DNA from: Nitrospinota bacterium
Lineage (GTDB): Bacteria; Nitrospinota; Nitrospinia; Nitrospinales; Nitrospinaceae
Reading direction: 5' to 3'
Assembly (NCBI GenBank): GCA_029879645.1
Contig: JAOUPX010000011.1
Coordinates: forward strand, 1-45,688
DNA: 45,688 nt
Both the position numbers and the translations under genes were made by a program. This document shows positions 9,228 to 17,525 of the stretch, one piece after another. Each line of letters starts with the position of its first letter. Within the stretch, counting starts at the first letter, position 1. The notes beneath the pieces are model-generated. The model was not told the DNA's origin. It made no database searches and worked only from the letters and a program-made list of their open reading frames with translations.

Positions 9228-9310
9228 ACTAACCTATTGAAATTGTGACGACTTTTACAGTCGCGGATCACCCGGGCACAGTTTCGCTGTGCTTTTTTTA
9301 TTGAGTTATC
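9228..9310 (+). promoter_or_regulatory. trp leader: candidate attenuator without a Trp-codon leader peptide
   Basis: The predicted leader of about 83 nt holds two hairpins. The first pairs CGACT (9249-9253) with AGTCG (9259-9263); the second is the terminator at 9276-9299. ACAG-CG at 9257-9263 (one bulged T) could instead pair with CGCTGT (9285-9290), giving a mutually exclusive antiterminator. No reading frame here contains Trp codons; the only small frame (GTG 9245 to TGA 9304) has none. No TRAP-type GAG/UAG triplets and no T-box-sized leader are seen. Attenuation is inferred from geometry only. Confidence 0.5.
9276..9299 (+). terminator. Rho-independent terminator in the trp leader
   Basis: Six-base-pair stem GCACAG/CTGTGC (9276-9281 with 9287-9292), five-base loop, then seven T (9293-9299). 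It ends 11 nt before the trpE ATG. It could also stop read-through from the propeller genes. Confidence 0.75.
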
Positions 9311-10804
9311 ATGGCGTATAAACCGACATTTGAGGAATTTAAAGAGAGCGCCAAGCGGGGAAACCTGATTCCGGTCTACAAGGAAATCCTGGCCGATCTC
9401 GACACACCCGTTTCCGCCTACATGAAAATCGGCGGCGAGCCATATTCCTTTCTACTGGAAAGTGTGGAAGGCGGCGACAAGTGGGCGCGTTATTGTTTTC
9501 TGGGATGCGGCCCGTCCACTATCATCGAAACCAAAGGGACCTCTGTTACCGTTCGCAAAAACGGTGTTGAGCAAAAGACCGATGTTGATGGCGACATTCC
9601 GTTATCGGTATTGAAGGAAACGTTATCGCGGTACCAGCCGGTGGACATGCCGGACTTGCCCCGGTTTTCCGGCGGTGCGGTCGGGTTTATCAGTTACGAT
9701 ATGGTGCGTTATTTTGAAAACCTGCCGGACCAGACGGAAGACGATCTGGATATTCCCGATTCCATTTTTATCATCACCGACACGCTGTTGATTTTCGACA
9801 ACGTCAACCAGACCATCAAGGTAGTGTCCAATGCCCATACTGAAGGGCGCGACCTGGAAGAGGTTTATCAGGAAACCATTTCTAAAATTGATGCGCTCGC
9901 CAGAAAACTGCGCCAGCCGGTGCCCAATATGGAGACCGGGGCCGCGGATTCTTCAGATGACGATCCCCTTATCGAATCCAATTTTGCCAAGGAGCATTTC
10001 AAGGAAGCGGTGCTCAAGGCCAAACGTTATATTCATGAAGGCGATGCCATTCAGGTGGTTTTGTCGCAACGACTCAAATTTGATCTTCAGCAGGACCCGT
10101 TTACCATATACCGGGCTTTGAGAACGATCAACCCCTCTCCCTATATGTATTATTTGAATTTTGAGGACATTCAAGTGGTGGGCTCGTCACCGGAAGTGCT
10201 GGTGCGGCTGGAAGGGGAGCAGGTAGAGGTCCGTCCCATAGCGGGAACGCGCAAGCGTGGCAAGAACGAGGACGAAGATCAGTATTTGGAAAAGGATCTG
10301 CTGAGTGACGAAAAGGAACTGGCCGAGCATATAATGCTGGTGGATCTGGGCCGCAACGACCTGGGGCGGGTGGCGCAGATCAACTCGGTGGAGGTCAACG
10401 AAAAATTTACTATCGAGCGTTATTCTCACGTCATGCACATCGTGTCCAACGTTCGCGGAAAATTGAAAAAAGGCCTGGATTGCTTCGACGTTCTGAAAGC
10501 TGCGTTTCCTGCAGGAACGGTTTCCGGTGCGCCAAAAATCCGGGCCATGGAAATTATCGACGAGCTGGAACCCACGCGGCGCGGTATTTATGCCGGCGCT
10601 GTCGGCTACATCAGCTTCTCGGGAAATATGGATACGGCCATTGCCATCCGTACCCTGGTGGTGAAGGATCAGGTCGGTTATCTTGGCGTCGGCGCGGGAA
10701 TTGTCGCCGACTCCATTCCGGAAAATGAGTTTGAGGAGACCATGAACAAGGGTAGAGCCATGCTCAAAGCCATTGGCCTGGCGGGAAGGGGGCTTCTGCC
10801 ATGA
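9311..10804 (+). CDS. trpE: Anthranilate synthase component I
   Basis: TrpE converts chorismate and ammonia (from TrpG) to anthranilate, the first committed step to tryptophan. At 497 residues it has normal length. The Trp feedback site is visible as LLES (about residues 49-52) plus NPSPYM (about 275). The chorismate-binding C-terminal domain has [19 protein letters not shown] and [20 protein letters not shown]. Feedback inhibition by Trp is therefore likely intact. Only weak Shine-Dalgarno pairing precedes the ATG, and it lies 11 nt after the leader T-run. It is first in the complete trpEGDCFBA operon and its stop overlaps trpG by four bases. Confidence 0.97.
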   Translation: MAYKPTFEEFKESAKRGNLIPVYKEILADLDTPVSAYMKIGGEPYSFLLESVEGGDKWARYCFLGCGPSTIIETKGTSVTVRKNGVEQKTDVDGDIPLSVLKETLSRYQPVDMPDLPRFSGGAVGFISYDMVRYFENLPDQTEDDLDIPDSIFIITDTLLIFDNVNQTIKVVSNAHTEGRDLEEVYQETISKIDALARKLRQPVPNMETGAADSSDDDPLIESNFAKEHFKEAVLKAKRYIHEGDAIQVVLSQRLKFDLQQDPFTIYRALRTINPSPYMYYLNFEDIQVVGSSPEVLVRLEGEQVEVRPIAGTRKRGKNEDEDQYLEKDLLSDEKELAEHIMLVDLGRNDLGRVAQINSVEVNEKFTIERYSHVMHIVSNVRGKLKKGLDCFDVLKAAFPAGTVSGAPKIRAMEIIDELEPTRRGIYAGAVGYISFSGNMDTAIAIRTLVVKDQVGYLGVGAGIVADSIPENEFEETMNKGRAMLKAIGLAGRGLLP

Positions 10805-11409
10805 TCCTGATGATCGACAACTACGATTCATTCACTTACAACCTGGTGCAATACATGGGCGAGCTGGGAGCGGAACTCGAAGTATTCCGGAACGATCAGA
10901 TCACCCTTGCCGAAATTGAAAAGTTGAACCCCCGGAAAATTGTGATTTCACCAGGCCCCTGTACCCCTTCAAAAGCGGGCATCTCCAAGGATGTGATCAG
11001 GCATTTTGCGGGAAAGATTCCCCTGCTGGGTGTCTGTTTGGGGCACCAATCGGTGGCGGAGACGTTTGGCGGAGAAATCATCAAGGCCAAAAAGCTCATG
11101 CACGGAAAAACATCGATGATTTCCCATGACGGCAAATCGGTTTTTAAGGGACTGCCCAATCCGTTTGAAGCCACCCGGTATCACTCGCTGGTCGTCAATC
11201 GCGCCAACCTGCCGGATTGTTTTGAGATTTCCGCGGAGTCGGATGACGGGGAAATCATGGGGATCCGCCATAAGGAATTGGCGGTCGAAGGGGTCCAGTT
11301 TCATCCGGAATCGATTCTGACCGTGTATGGCAAGGATTTACTGAAGAATTTTATCGATTTGCCTGCGGAAAAGGTAAAGGAACATGAAGGCACAGGATAT
11401 CCTGCATAA
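10801..11409 (+). CDS. trpG: Anthranilate synthase component II (glutamine amidotransferase)
   Basis: Class I glutamine amidotransferase that supplies ammonia to TrpE. It has 202 residues. The catalytic triad is visible: C79 in GVCLGHQ, and H168 and E170 in FHPES. The oxyanion region PGPCTP is also present. The start overlaps the trpE stop (ATGA). Sequences of this kind can be shared with PabA (folate synthesis), but the position and coupling to trpE point to TrpG; a dual role cannot be excluded. Confidence 0.95.
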   Translation: MILMIDNYDSFTYNLVQYMGELGAELEVFRNDQITLAEIEKLNPRKIVISPGPCTPSKAGISKDVIRHFAGKIPLLGVCLGHQSVAETFGGEIIKAKKLMHGKTSMISHDGKSVFKGLPNPFEATRYHSLVVNRANLPDCFEISAESDDGEIMGIRHKELAVEGVQFHPESILTVYGKDLLKNFIDLPAEKVKEHEGTGYPA

Positions 11410-12397
11410 AGTTGTCGACGGCCACGACCTGAGTCAGGGCGAAATGGTTTCCATCATGACCCAGATTATGGAGGGTAAGGTGGAGCGTTCCCTTCTGGGT
11501 GCGTTTCTCACCGCGCTCCGTATGAAAGGAGAGACTGTTGAGGAGATTTCCGGCGCCGCCCAGGTAATGCGCGAGAAAGCGGAACCGCTTCACATTCCCG
11601 TTCAGGGGGTGGTCGATACCTGCGGTACCGGAGGTGACGGTGCCGACACGTTTAATATCTCCACCACCGCCGCGTTTGTGGTCGCGGGAGCGGGGATTCC
11701 TGTGGCCAAGCACGGCAACCGTGCGGTTTCCAGCCGATCAGGAAGCGCCGACGTACTGAAATGCCTTGGGGTTAATATCGAGGCGGACAAGTCCGTTGTG
11801 GAACGATGCGTCGAAATGGCAGGAATCGGATTTCTATTCGCTCCAACTTTGCATAAGGCCATGAAACATGCGGCGGATGTGAGACGGGAATTGGGGTTTC
11901 GCACGGTGTTCAATCTGCTGGGACCGTTGACCAATCCGGCCCGGGTGAAGGCGCAGGTGGTAGGCGTATTTGATTCCAAATGGACCACGCCGCTTGCCCA
12001 GGTACTCAAGAATCTCGGTGCCGTTCACGCTTTTGTGGTTCATGGTGAGGATGGTCTTGACGAAATAACTCTAACTTGTAACACGAAGATATCTGAGCTA
12101 ACGCATGGAAAAATAAAAGATTATTATCTGGATCCCACAGAGCTGGGGTTTGAGTATTGTTCGGAACAGGATTTGAAGGGCGGCTCGGCGGAGGACAATG
12201 CCACGATCCTGCGGGAGTTGCTGGATGGCAAGGGCGGACCCAAGCGCGATATCGTTTTGATGAATGCATCAGCGGCGATTGTGGCGGCGGGCAAAGCCTC
12301 CGATTTCAAAGAGGGGATCGAAGTTGCCAAAAGATCGATCAATTCCGGTGAGGCGCGGCAAAAGTTGAAAGACCTGTGCCGTCTCAGTCATTCGTAA
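11384..12397 (+). CDS. trpD: Anthranilate phosphoribosyltransferase
   Basis: Transfers the phosphoribosyl group of PRPP to anthranilate. It has 337 residues, normal for the family. The PRPP-binding loop [14 protein letters not shown] (around residue 81) and [17 protein letters not shown] are intact, as is the later Asp-Glu metal site (DGLDEIT). It begins inside trpG with a 26-base overlap and its own AAAGGAAC site. The gene is followed by a long palindromic repeat before trpC. Confidence 0.97.
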   Translation: MKAQDILHKVVDGHDLSQGEMVSIMTQIMEGKVERSLLGAFLTALRMKGETVEEISGAAQVMREKAEPLHIPVQGVVDTCGTGGDGADTFNISTTAAFVVAGAGIPVAKHGNRAVSSRSGSADVLKCLGVNIEADKSVVERCVEMAGIGFLFAPTLHKAMKHAADVRRELGFRTVFNLLGPLTNPARVKAQVVGVFDSKWTTPLAQVLKNLGAVHAFVVHGEDGLDEITLTCNTKISELTHGKIKDYYLDPTELGFEYCSEQDLKGGSAEDNATILRELLDGKGGPKRDIVLMNASAAIVAAGKASDFKEGIEVAKRSINSGEARQKLKDLCRLSHS

Positions 12398-12410
12398 CGT
12401 TTATAGATAG

Positions 12411-12473
12411 GTGTCATGCTGAGCTTGTCGAAGTATGACACCGTGCCGCCCTTCGACAGGCTCAGGGTGACAC
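12411..12473. repeat. REP-like long inverted repeat between trpD and trpC
   Basis: Two 23-base arms (12411-12433 and 12451-12473) are inverted copies matching at 20 of 23 positions, separated by 17 bases. The arms carry the TGAGC(C/T)TGTCGAAG core that I recognise as a common dispersed palindrome of environmental bacterial genomes. A related pair of arms lies at 44881-44924. It fills most of the 101-bp trpD-trpC gap. The transcript would form a strong hairpin, with no T-run after it, so it is not a standard terminator. Confidence 0.8.
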
Positions 12474-12498
12474 GGTTAACATAGCAAGAGATAGCCCT

Positions 12499-13311
12499 AT
12501 GAGTAATATTCTCGATAAAATTTTTGCCGCAAAAAAGACGGAATTGGAAGGTACACGCCGTGCGGTCCCCCTGGCCGAGGTCAAAAATAAAATCGGCGAC
12601 CAGCGGGCTGTGATTTCCATTATGGAGACGCTACGGGCCTCAGGAGACGGCTCAAAGATCGTTGCCGAGATCAAGCGGCGAACGCCGTTCAAGGGCGATC
12701 TGGTGGAGCAGTTTGACCCTTTGGCGATTGCCCGGACGTATGCCGATAGCGGCGCTTCAGCGATTTCCATTTTGACCGAGAGTCAGTTTTTCGGTGGTGA
12801 CCTGAAGTTTGTGGAGCAGGCCAGCCAAGAGGTATCGATTCCGCTACTGCGTAAGGATTTTATTTTTGACGAATACCAGGTGCATGAATCGCGCGCCTGC
12901 GGAGCGGATTTTTTTCTGCTGATTGCCACTTCACTGGATAGGAATCAGTTGAAAGATCTGTTGGAGTTGGGAAAAGAGATCGGCCTGACCGCCCTGGTGG
13001 AAACCCATCACGAGCAGGATATGGAAAAAGCATTTTATGCCGGGGCCGAGTTGCTGGGAATCAACAACCGGGATTTGACTACCGGAAAAACCGATTTGGA
13101 GATTTCGAGGCGATTGCTTAAAGAAACGCGCGGTATGGGCCATTTGGTATTGGTTTGCGAAAGTGGCATTGACAGCCGGGCCCAGATTGAGGAATTTGAG
13201 GAATTGGGGATGCACGCATTTCTCATTGGCGAAAGCCTGATGAAAGCGGCGAATATTTCCGATAAACTTCAGGAGTTTACGGGACATGGCAAAATCCAAT
13301 CCGCCGGTTAA
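12499..13311 (+). CDS. trpC: Indole-3-glycerol-phosphate synthase
   Basis: A (beta/alpha)8 enzyme closing the indole ring: CdRP to indole-3-glycerol phosphate. It has 270 residues. The first active-site strand is VAEIKRRTPFKG (E57, K59); the usual form is EIKRASPSKG, so the SPS segment is replaced by TPF. LRKDFIFDEYQ, LGINNRDL and VCESGI complete the active site. It is a single-function enzyme, not fused to TrpF, and overlaps trpF by 26 bases. It is separated from trpD by the palindromic repeat. Confidence 0.96.
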   Translation: MSNILDKIFAAKKTELEGTRRAVPLAEVKNKIGDQRAVISIMETLRASGDGSKIVAEIKRRTPFKGDLVEQFDPLAIARTYADSGASAISILTESQFFGGDLKFVEQASQEVSIPLLRKDFIFDEYQVHESRACGADFFLLIATSLDRNQLKDLLELGKEIGLTALVETHHEQDMEKAFYAGAELLGINNRDLTTGKTDLEISRRLLKETRGMGHLVLVCESGIDSRAQIEEFEELGMHAFLIGESLMKAANISDKLQEFTGHGKIQSAG

Positions 13312-13915
13312 GGTTAAGGTCTGCGGCACCACGCGACTGAAAGATGCGCTGTTAGCGGTAGAATGCGGGGCCGATGCCATCGGGTTTATTTTCTATAAAA
13401 AAAGCCCCCGATGTGTGACGGCAAAAACGGCGAAAGATATTTGTGCGAAACTTCCGCCCTTTGTCCACCGGGTAGGTGTGTTTGTCAATGAAACGGCTGA
13501 TAAAATCAACAGCATCGCGGACCGATGCGGATTGGATGCAGTGCAACTGCATGGTGACGAGTCCCCGGCGTTCTGCAAAAAGATCAAGTGCAGGGTGATC
13601 AAGGCGGTGCGGGTGAAGGATGCCGCATCGTTGAAAGAGATGTCCCGGTATGCAGTAGATGCCTTTCTGCTTGATACCTATAAAGTGGATCAATGGGGCG
13701 GTACCGGGAAGGTATTCGACTGGGAACTGGCCGCCCGCGCCGGGAAATATGGACCGGTGATCATTGCCGGGGGATTGAACCCGCGCAACGTGAAAGCCGC
13801 TATACAAAAAGTGCAACCCTATGGGGTGGACGTCAGTTCCGGAGTGGAGCAGTCGCCGGGAATAAAAGATCCTAAAAAAATGAAAGCGTTTTTAAAAGCC
13901 GCGCGCCAGGGTTAA
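13286..13915 (+). CDS. trpF: Phosphoribosylanthranilate isomerase
   Basis: Isomerises phosphoribosylanthranilate to CdRP (Amadori rearrangement). It has 209 residues. The general base/acid pair is visible as C13 (KVCGTTR) and D130 (FLLDTYK). The phosphate-binding GGLNPRNV and GVDVSSGVE motifs are present. The start ATG lies within trpC (26-base overlap), suggesting translational coupling. Confidence 0.96.
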   Translation: MAKSNPPVKVKVCGTTRLKDALLAVECGADAIGFIFYKKSPRCVTAKTAKDICAKLPPFVHRVGVFVNETADKINSIADRCGLDAVQLHGDESPAFCKKIKCRVIKAVRVKDAASLKEMSRYAVDAFLLDTYKVDQWGGTGKVFDWELAARAGKYGPVIIAGGLNPRNVKAAIQKVQPYGVDVSSGVEQSPGIKDPKKMKAFLKAARQG

Positions 13916-13928
13916 GAAGGAGAGTGAT

Positions 13929-15128
13929 ATGAGTACACCCACATTGCCGGATCGAAAAGGTCATTTTGGAGAGTTCGGCGGGAAGTTTGTGATCGAAACC
14001 CTGATGCCCGCGCTTCAGGAGTTGGAGAAGTTATATAATGAAGCGCGGAACGATCCCGAATTCCAAAAACAACTCAAGTTTTATCTGGAGCATTATGTCG
14101 GGCGTCCTTCGCCCCTGTATTTTGCAGAGAACCTGACGCGAAAGTTGGGCGGCGCGAAAATTTATCTCAAGCGCGAGGATTTGAATCACACCGGCGCTCA
14201 CAAGATCAACAATACTATCGGTAGTGCCTTGCTGACGCAACGCATGGGCAAGAAGCGGGTGATTGCCGAAACCGGGGCCGGTCAACACGGCGTGGCCACC
14301 GCCACCGCCGCCGCTTTATTCGACCTGGAGTGCGACGTGTTCATGGGCGAGGAAGACATCCGCCGTCAGGAGCTGAACGTGTTCCGCATGAAACTGCTCG
14401 GGGCGCGGGTCATCCCGGTTTCTTCCGGTACGCGTACCTTGAAAGACGCCACCAGCGAAGCGATCCGCAACTGGATCACCACGGTGGAAGATACCCATTA
14501 CATCATCGGTTCGGTGGTGGGGCCGCACCCGTTTCCCATGATCGTTCGGGACTTTCAACGGTGCATCGGCGATGAAAGCAGAGAGCAGATTCAGGAAGCA
14601 GAAGGACGTTTGCCGGACCTCTTGGTTGCCTGTGTGGGAGGAGGAAGCAATTCCATGGGACTGTTTTACCCCTTCGCGGAAGATAAAGAAGTCAAAATGA
14701 TTGGTGTGGAAGCCGCGGGACATGGCATCGAGACCGGCAAGCACGGCGCGTCGCTCGGGCACGGTGCAGTGGGTATTCTGCACGGTATGAAAAGTTATTT
14801 GCTGTTCGACGCGGACGGGCAGATTACCGAAGCGCATTCCATTTCCGCCGGACTGGATTACCCCGGAGTCGGCGCCGAGCACAGTTATTTTAAAGACAGC
14901 AAGCGGGCGGAGTATGCGTCCATTACCGATAAGGAAGCGTTGGAAGGATTCAAGCTGTTGTCACGCACCGAGGGCATTATCCCTGCGCTGGAATCGTCGC
15001 ACGCCATCGCCCAGGTGGCCAAGGTCGCGCCGAAAATGAAAAAGGATGAGATCATCATAATCTGCCTGTCGGGACGAGGCGACAAGGACGTTAATCAGGT
15101 CGCTGATTTTCTGAAGGAGGAACTGTGA
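13929..15128 (+). CDS. trpB: Tryptophan synthase beta chain
   Basis: PLP enzyme joining indole and serine. It has 399 residues. The PLP lysine is K92 in [10 protein letters not shown], and the phosphate-binding glycine loop is [10 protein letters not shown]. It has the usual N-terminal [11 protein letters not shown] region, which marks the canonical TrpB1 type that associates with TrpA. GAAGGAGAG lies upstream of the ATG. The stop overlaps the GTG of trpA. Confidence 0.97.
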   Translation: MSTPTLPDRKGHFGEFGGKFVIETLMPALQELEKLYNEARNDPEFQKQLKFYLEHYVGRPSPLYFAENLTRKLGGAKIYLKREDLNHTGAHKINNTIGSALLTQRMGKKRVIAETGAGQHGVATATAAALFDLECDVFMGEEDIRRQELNVFRMKLLGARVIPVSSGTRTLKDATSEAIRNWITTVEDTHYIIGSVVGPHPFPMIVRDFQRCIGDESREQIQEAEGRLPDLLVACVGGGSNSMGLFYPFAEDKEVKMIGVEAAGHGIETGKHGASLGHGAVGILHGMKSYLLFDADGQITEAHSISAGLDYPGVGAEHSYFKDSKRAEYASITDKEALEGFKLLSRTEGIIPALESSHAIAQVAKVAPKMKKDEIIIICLSGRGDKDVNQVADFLKEEL

Positions 15129-15928
15129 GCCGTATTCAAAAGCGATTCGACGGGCTGAAATCAAAGAGCGAAAAAGCGCTGGTGGCATTTATTACTGCGG
15201 GCGATCCTGATCTGGAAACCACTAAAGAACTATTCTCGGTGATTGAGGAGGGTGGGGCGGATATCATTGAATTAGGAGTACCGTTCTCCGATCCATTGGC
15301 AGACGGTCCCGTGATCCAGGCGGCTTCCCAGCGCTCGCTTAAAAGCGGAACTACTCTAAAAAAAATAATTCAGCTTGTGCGTGAAATTCGCCAGTCCTCC
15401 CAACTGCCCATTGTCTTGATGACCAGTTTTAATCCGGTGTTCGTGTATGGGCAGGAAGCGTTTGTGAAGGACGCCGTGGAGGCGGGAGTCGATGGGGTGA
15501 TTATTCCCGATCTGCCACCGGAAGAAGCGGGGGAGTTTGATGAGTTTGCCAAAGCGAAGAATCTTGACATGATTCATCTTCTGGCCCCGACCAGCACTCC
15601 GGATCGAATCGAAATGGTGGGAGCGCAGAGTCGTGGGTTTATTTATTACGTTTCGCTCACCGGGGTTACCGGAACCCGGGATTCTCTGGCGAAAGGGGTG
15701 GAGGATAAAGTGAGCCGTATCAAACAGGCCACTCCTTTGCCGGTGCTGATTGGGTTCGGAGTTTCCGGGCCGGAGCAGGCCAGAGCCGCTTCAAAATGTT
15801 CCGACGGGGTGATCGTCGGAAGCGCCATTGTCCGCCTGATCGCGGAAACCCCGGATCCTGCCGATCGGAAAGAAAAGCTGGGTACTTTTGTGCGTGATTT
15901 GAAGCAAGCCCTTCAAGACAGCAAATAG
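15125..15928 (+). CDS. trpA: Tryptophan synthase alpha chain
   Basis: Cleaves indole-3-glycerol phosphate and channels indole to TrpB. It has 267 residues. The catalytic pair E49 and D60 ([17 protein letters not shown]) falls at the same numbers as in E. coli TrpA. The start is GTG at 15125, overlapping the trpB TGA, with a strong AGGAGG site inside the end of trpB. It is the last biosynthetic gene of the operon; the glycosyltransferase gene follows after nine bases. Confidence 0.96.
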   Translation: MSRIQKRFDGLKSKSEKALVAFITAGDPDLETTKELFSVIEEGGADIIELGVPFSDPLADGPVIQAASQRSLKSGTTLKKIIQLVREIRQSSQLPIVLMTSFNPVFVYGQEAFVKDAVEAGVDGVIIPDLPPEEAGEFDEFAKAKNLDMIHLLAPTSTPDRIEMVGAQSRGFIYYVSLTGVTGTRDSLAKGVEDKVSRIKQATPLPVLIGFGVSGPEQARAASKCSDGVIVGSAIVRLIAETPDPADRKEKLGTFVRDLKQALQDSK

Positions 15929-15937
15929 GGACGGCTC

Positions 15938-16621
15938 ATGTCCCCTAAAATCTCGGTTATCATTCCCGCCTACAACGAGGAGGAATCCCTGCCTCATGTC
16001 CTGAACGACCTTCCCAGGGACCGCCTGCACCAGATTATTGTGGTCGATAACCGGTCCACCGACCGGACCGCTGAAGTAGCCCGTGAAAATGGCGCGACTG
16101 TGGTTTCAGAAAGGCGCCGGGGGTATGGCCGGGCCTGTCTTGCGGGAATGGCTGTTCTAGATGACCCCGATATCGTGGTTTTTCTGGACGGTGACTACAG
16201 TGATTACCCTGAGGAAATCGACCTGTTGCTGGACCCTATTTTGAAAAATGAGGCTGATTTTGTGGTGGGAAGCCGGATGATCCTGAAAGAAAGCCGGACA
16301 ACCCTATTGCCCCAGGCGCGTTATGGCAATCAGCTGGCTGTTTTCCTGATCCGATTGTTTTTCAGTCATTCGTTCACCGATCTCGGTCCCTTCCGGGCGA
16401 TCCGTTATGAATCCTTACAGGAGATTGGGATGCGCGACAAGGATTTCGGCTGGACGGTAGAAATGCAGATCAAGGCGGTTCAGAAAGGCCTTCGCATTCA
16501 GGAGGTTCCGGTACGTTATCGGATGCGGATTGGTGTTTCCAAGATAACCGGCACCGTCTCCGGCACTTTCCAGGCGGGCACAAAAATTATCTACACCATC
16601 TTCAAATATTTGGTAACCTAA
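15938..16621 (+). CDS. Family 2 glycosyltransferase (GT-A fold, DPM1-like)
   Basis: A 227-residue inverting GT-A glycosyltransferase. Nucleotide-sugar site: SVIIPAYNEEESLP at the N-terminus, VVDNRSTD, and the metal-binding DGD (residues 84-86) in FLDGDYSDYPEE. It lacks C-terminal membrane helices, so it is the short soluble type related to dolichyl-phosphate-sugar synthases; the sugar and acceptor are not predictable. Nine bases separate it from trpA, so it may be co-transcribed with the trp operon, although it has no role in Trp synthesis. Confidence 0.87.
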   Translation: MSPKISVIIPAYNEEESLPHVLNDLPRDRLHQIIVVDNRSTDRTAEVARENGATVVSERRRGYGRACLAGMAVLDDPDIVVFLDGDYSDYPEEIDLLLDPILKNEADFVVGSRMILKESRTTLLPQARYGNQLAVFLIRLFFSHSFTDLGPFRAIRYESLQEIGMRDKDFGWTVEMQIKAVQKGLRIQEVPVRYRMRIGVSKITGTVSGTFQAGTKIIYTIFKYLVT

Positions 16622-16680
16622 CCCGGCTCATAAGAATAGGCCGGTTTCATGGCCGAACCTTCACCAAATCGGGAATTGCA

Positions 16681-17469
16681 ATGTCACGATCCCCTCTTAG
16701 ACACCTGGCTGTGTGGGCCTGTATTTTTCTTGGATTATTTTCCAGTCCGGTTCACGCCCTGGATATGGAAAGTCTGGTGAAAAGCCGGTTGAGCAAAGAT
16801 GGCAAAACCCTTGATTTGGCGCGAATGAAAATTAAGGCGGCTGGAGCGCAGGAGTTAGCCCGGTTGGAGGTCTTAAAAGGGGTAACCACTTTGTTGCTGG
16901 AGGGAAACCGGATTAAAAAAGAGGGAATGGAGGCGTTGGCCCAATCCCCTCATCTCGCTCAATTAAAGCATCTGGATTTGTGGGGTAATTTTCTGGGAGA
17001 CATTGGCGTCCAGGCTCTGGTGGAATCGCCTTACCTGAAAAACCTCGAAACGCTGAAACTCTGGAAGAATGAAATCGGTGAAGATGGCCTTGCTCTGATG
17101 GCCGAATCTGATAGTTTTATCCACTTAAAAACTCTCCTGCTGAACGATAATCTCATTACTCCAGAGGCGATTATCTATATAGCGCAGTCAAAGAAATTCC
17201 CGGCATTGGAAACCTTGAGCCTGTTTCGAAATGAAATAGGAGATGAGGGAGCGGCGAGCCTGGCCAGTTCCGCTAATTTTCCCAATCTGATGAATCTTTA
17301 TGTCGGGCAAAACGCGATTACTGATGTCGGGGCTGTGGCGCTGATTCAGGCTCGCAACTTTCCCAAATTGGTATTGCTGGATATGATCCAAAATCAATTG
17401 GGGCAGGAAACGCTGAAAGCCATGTTCAAATACAATCGGGACCAGCGGATTCAGATCGTTATTCGCTAA
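16681..17469 (+). CDS. Secreted leucine-rich-repeat protein
   Basis: A 262-residue protein. A signal peptide covers 1 to about 26, ending in VHA before LDMESL. Seven to eight ribonuclease-inhibitor-type repeats of about 27 residues follow (L..L.LW.N.IG..G...LA.S..). It is paralogous to the LRR proteins at 6363 and 19673, sharing the N-terminal start (LD...L...L...GK.L.L). It is predicted to be exported to the periplasm or beyond, with no anchor seen. It is followed by an NHL protein and another LRR protein, suggesting a secreted repeat-protein cluster. Function unknown. Confidence 0.82.
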   Translation: MSRSPLRHLAVWACIFLGLFSSPVHALDMESLVKSRLSKDGKTLDLARMKIKAAGAQELARLEVLKGVTTLLLEGNRIKKEGMEALAQSPHLAQLKHLDLWGNFLGDIGVQALVESPYLKNLETLKLWKNEIGEDGLALMAESDSFIHLKTLLLNDNLITPEAIIYIAQSKKFPALETLSLFRNEIGDEGAASLASSANFPNLMNLYVGQNAITDVGAVALIQARNFPKLVLLDMIQNQLGQETLKAMFKYNRDQRIQIVIR

Positions 17470-17525
17470 GCTAGAAATAACATTTAGTTATTCGTTTTAA
17501 GTATAAATAAATATGTGTAATTTTT

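Noticed and set aside
9245-9304. A trp leader peptide (GTG 9245 to TGA 9304)
   Set aside because: It has no Trp codons and no Shine-Dalgarno site, and runs through both hairpins, so it is not a classic attenuator peptide.
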